DNA of 52,465 bases, taken from NCBI RefSeq assembly GCF_011392125.1, contig NZ_JAAJBU010000016.1, forward strand, positions 1-52,465, written 5' to 3'. Below the pieces are notes generated by a model. It was not told the DNA's origin and ran no database searches. It saw only the letters and a list, made by a program, of their open reading frames with translations. A program made the position numbers and the translations under genes. This DNA is from Flavobacterium lotistagni (GTDB lineage Bacteria; Bacteroidota; Bacteroidia; Flavobacteriales; Flavobacteriaceae). Positions 50,932 to 52,465 of this stretch are shown one piece after another; the stretch's first letter is position 1, and every line of letters begins with the position of its first letter.

Positions 50932-51930
50932 TTATGGATTAATCGCAGGACAATTACAGTGGTATTTCTCCGGTTTACAGAAGATGTTCATTCCTAGAGT
51001 TATTTGGTGGTAACCGCCATTGTCGAATTTCACGGCGCCTGTCACTACGGAATACGTATAAGAGAACATATAATTTTTATAATTCAAACCAACAATTGGA
51101 GTGATGTATTGCAACTTCTGAACTTCGGTGCTGCCGCCTTTTCTGTACTCGGCACCATCTAGGCTTCTTCTGTAAGACAATCCGCCCCAAAGCTTACCAA
51201 AATCTAGTTGTTTGTATGCTTTTAAATTTACATCTATGGACTTTTCTTTGGTTTGATTGACCAATTGGAACATCACTGAAGGTTCCCAAAGCAAGCCTTC
51301 TTGATTTCCGAAAACATAACCAGAATTGATAATCACTTTTCTAATATTATCGTCTTCGTACTCGGTGTAGATTTTTCTTCTGGTTTCGATAGCATTCTTA
51401 ACGGTTACGTGTGTATAGAACTCTAAATAATTGTACGACATTCCCAAGTCAACATTGAAATAATTGTACTTCTGAACTATCGTTCCGTTGACTGTAGGAT
51501 CAAACTCTCTAAACTCGGTTTCATCTAATGCGCTCTGTACCATGCCCACGCTCAAACCAAAAGAGACTTGATTCAAGTCTACGGCATCTCTGGAAAACAT
51601 AATATGGTGCGCATAAGTAGCTTTAATACCTTGTTGGGTGTGGTACCCGTTTTTATCGTTGTATACAATTACTCCGGCTCCGGATTGTTCGCTATCTCCG
51701 ATTTTACCATTGAAACTCAAGGTTTGCATTGAAGGAGCATCTTTTTGTCCGAACCATTGTTGACGGCCTGTGAGTCTTAGTTTTGAACAACTCGACGCTC
51801 CGGCCATCGAAGGGTGAAGTAGGTAATAATTATCCGATAAGTAATCTGAATAAACAGCAATTCCTTCTTGTGAAAAAGAGAATTGAGAAACAAACAACAC
51901 AATCAATAATAATAACTTTTTTATATTCAT
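50932..51930 (-). CDS. PorP/SprF family type IX secretion membrane protein
   Basis: A 332-residue outer-membrane protein with a signal peptide (MNIKKLLLLIVLFVSQFSFS). The family pattern EGIAVYSDYLSDNYYLLHPSMAGASSCSKLRLTGRQQW (read in parts) and the ending barrel strands mark PorP/SprF. In Flavobacterium johnsoniae SprF is needed to put the gliding adhesin SprB on the surface, and its gene lies just downstream of sprB. Here the gene also lies just downstream of a protein with a gliding-type C-terminus, so it is probably the dedicated partner. ATG 51928-51930 was chosen; the frame continues 15 codons upstream without signal-like character. Confidence 0.93.
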   Translation of the reverse strand: MNIKKLLLLIVLFVSQFSFSQEGIAVYSDYLSDNYYLLHPSMAGASSCSKLRLTGRQQWFGQKDAPSMQTLSFNGKIGDSEQSGAGVIVYNDKNGYHTQQGIKATYAHHIMFSRDAVDLNQVSFGLSVGMVQSALDETEFREFDPTVNGTIVQKYNYFNVDLGMSYNYLEFYTHVTVKNAIETRRKIYTEYEDDNIRKVIINSGYVFGNQEGLLWEPSVMFQLVNQTKEKSIDVNLKAYKQLDFGKLWGGLSYRRSLDGAEYRKGGSTEVQKLQYITPIVGLNYKNYMFSYTYSVVTGAVKFDNGGYHQITLGMNIFCKPEKYHCNCPAINP

Positions 51931-52063
51931 TTTATTTATCGTTTTAATGAAATCGGGGCGATGAAACTGCTGCATTGTATCCGTTTTTGATTTAATGTAT
52001 ATTATTTCAAAAGCTTATTGTTGCTGTTCTCAGTGATTTCTTTTCCTTTATTTACGAATTGGT

Positions 52064-52071
52064 CAAAGATA
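52064..52071 (-). promoter_or_regulatory. Possible -7 box of the PorP/SprF gene
   Basis: On the minus strand TATCTTTG fits TAnnTTTG. It would give an untranslated leader of about 125 nt, so the gene need not depend on read-through from the adhesin gene. Confidence 0.4.
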
Positions 52072-52139
52072 TAAATTTTTCTTTAGCTTGTAGACGCCAT
52101 TTAAAAATATTCGGGCATACTTATCCACCGATTTATTAG

Positions 52140-52465
52140 CTATCTTTTTAAAGCAAAATGGGATCTAAATTCCTTATCCTGTCCATTCTCTTTATAAAAA
52201 ATCTTAAACCAATAATCGGTTGAAGGCACATCGGCTCCATTGATTTTTCCATCCCAACCTTCGCCTGTAACCGACTGTTCTCTGAGGAGTTTTCCGTATC
52301 TGTCGAAGATATAAATGTAAGCATCGGGCTGGTCTGCTGCGATTTCGGTGATGTTCCAAGTATCGTTATATCCATCGCCATTCGGAGTGAAGAACCTCGG
52401 GAAGTTCACCACTCTAAAGGTAGTGCTTGCCGTACCACATCCAAAGCGGTCTTTCACCGTTACAG
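52140..52465 (-). CDS. C-terminal end of a gliding motility-type adhesin (partial)
   Basis: Cut by the window edge: only about the last 107 residues are seen and the reading frame is open to the last bases (VTVKDRFGCG at the edge). The stop is TAG at 52140-52142. The segment is a gliding motility-associated C-terminal domain (CHU_C, T9SS type B sorting signal). It shows the Ca-binding-like PRFFTPNGDGYNDTWNI, then YIYIFDRYGKLLRE, GEGWDGKINGADVPSTDYWF and the ending HFALKR. Such domains end very large repetitive surface adhesins like SprB. The PorP/SprF gene follows 209 nt downstream. Confidence 0.9.
   Translation of the reverse strand, partial: VTVKDRFGCGTASTTFRVVNFPRFFTPNGDGYNDTWNITEIAADQPDAYIYIFDRYGKLLREQSVTGEGWDGKINGADVPSTDYWFKIFYKENGQDKEFRSHFALKR

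Noticed and set aside
1..52465. CRISPR arrays, rRNA genes, IS elements with transposase, integrases and classical defence operons
   Set aside because: I looked for regularly spaced repeats, rRNA signature sequences and such genes and saw none; the repeats present are palindromic, dispersed and not regularly spaced.

Overview
The window is a stretch of chromosome from a member of the Bacteroidota, most likely Flavobacterium or a close relative. The evidence is the gene content (a type IX secretion/gliding system, a SprF-like partner of a gliding-type adhesin, the porG-uppS-bamA-ompH-ompH-murI cluster, a folK-deoxynucleoside kinase fusion), AT-rich intergenic DNA, the absence of Shine-Dalgarno sequences, and repeated -7 promoter boxes of the TAnnTTTG type known for this phylum. 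It looks like core genome. I see no prophage, integrase, transposase gene, CRISPR array or rRNA. There are two tRNA genes.

Layout. 1-456 is a gene-free stack of palindromic repeats. 457-4326: map, a GxxExxY protein flanked by 13-bp inverted repeats, a methyltransferase, a T9SS plug-type protein and apaG. 4652-9289: pruA, a T9SS cargo protein, rsmG and a desaturase. 9349-11514: an aspartate-type aminotransferase, a small Cys/His-rich exported protein and a Crp/Fnr regulator. 11749-14152: a tight six-gene run (pirin, GNAT, OsmC, YjdI-type Fe-S protein, small membrane protein, FMN reductase), followed by fabD. 15169-20970: galE and a DegT-type sugar aminotransferase on minus, then waaA and an S46 dipeptidyl-peptidase on plus. 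21165-26835: a small lipoprotein, tRNA-Leu and tRNA-Gly, mutS, a DUF1573 protein, a SPOUT RNA methyltransferase and a folK-dNK fusion. 26960-36316: sppA, an AsmA-like protein, a DUF2797 protein, a GH3 protein with a tiny lipoprotein, and an outer-membrane barrel. 36442-42022 (minus): clpX, clpP, tig, a holin-like membrane protein, an alpha/beta hydrolase and pdxJ. 42123-50375 (plus): a CBS protein, nadK, porG, uppS, bamA, two ompH genes and murI. 50372-52465 (minus): gamma-carbonic anhydrase, a PorP/SprF-family protein and the C-terminal end of a gliding-type adhesin cut by the window edge.

How the genes fit together. The strongest theme is the cell envelope. BamA and two OmpH/Skp chaperones insert outer-membrane proteins, UppS and MurI feed peptidoglycan, and WaaA, GalE and the DegT aminotransferase serve LPS and surface sugars. 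At least five genes belong to or depend on the T9SS: the plug-type protein, PorG, PorP/SprF, the CHU_C-type adhesin and a type A sorting-domain cargo. A second theme is protein quality control (tig, clpP, clpX, sppA). A third is a compact putative redox/thiol-stress operon led by pirin.

The least explained feature is a set of dispersed, structured, GC-rich repeats at the left edge, 4331-4468, 11531-11647, 16213-16296 and 41038-41294. Their ends fall into recurring types, while the central hairpins appear to be exchanged between types. Gene functions are read from motifs only; no database search was possible.
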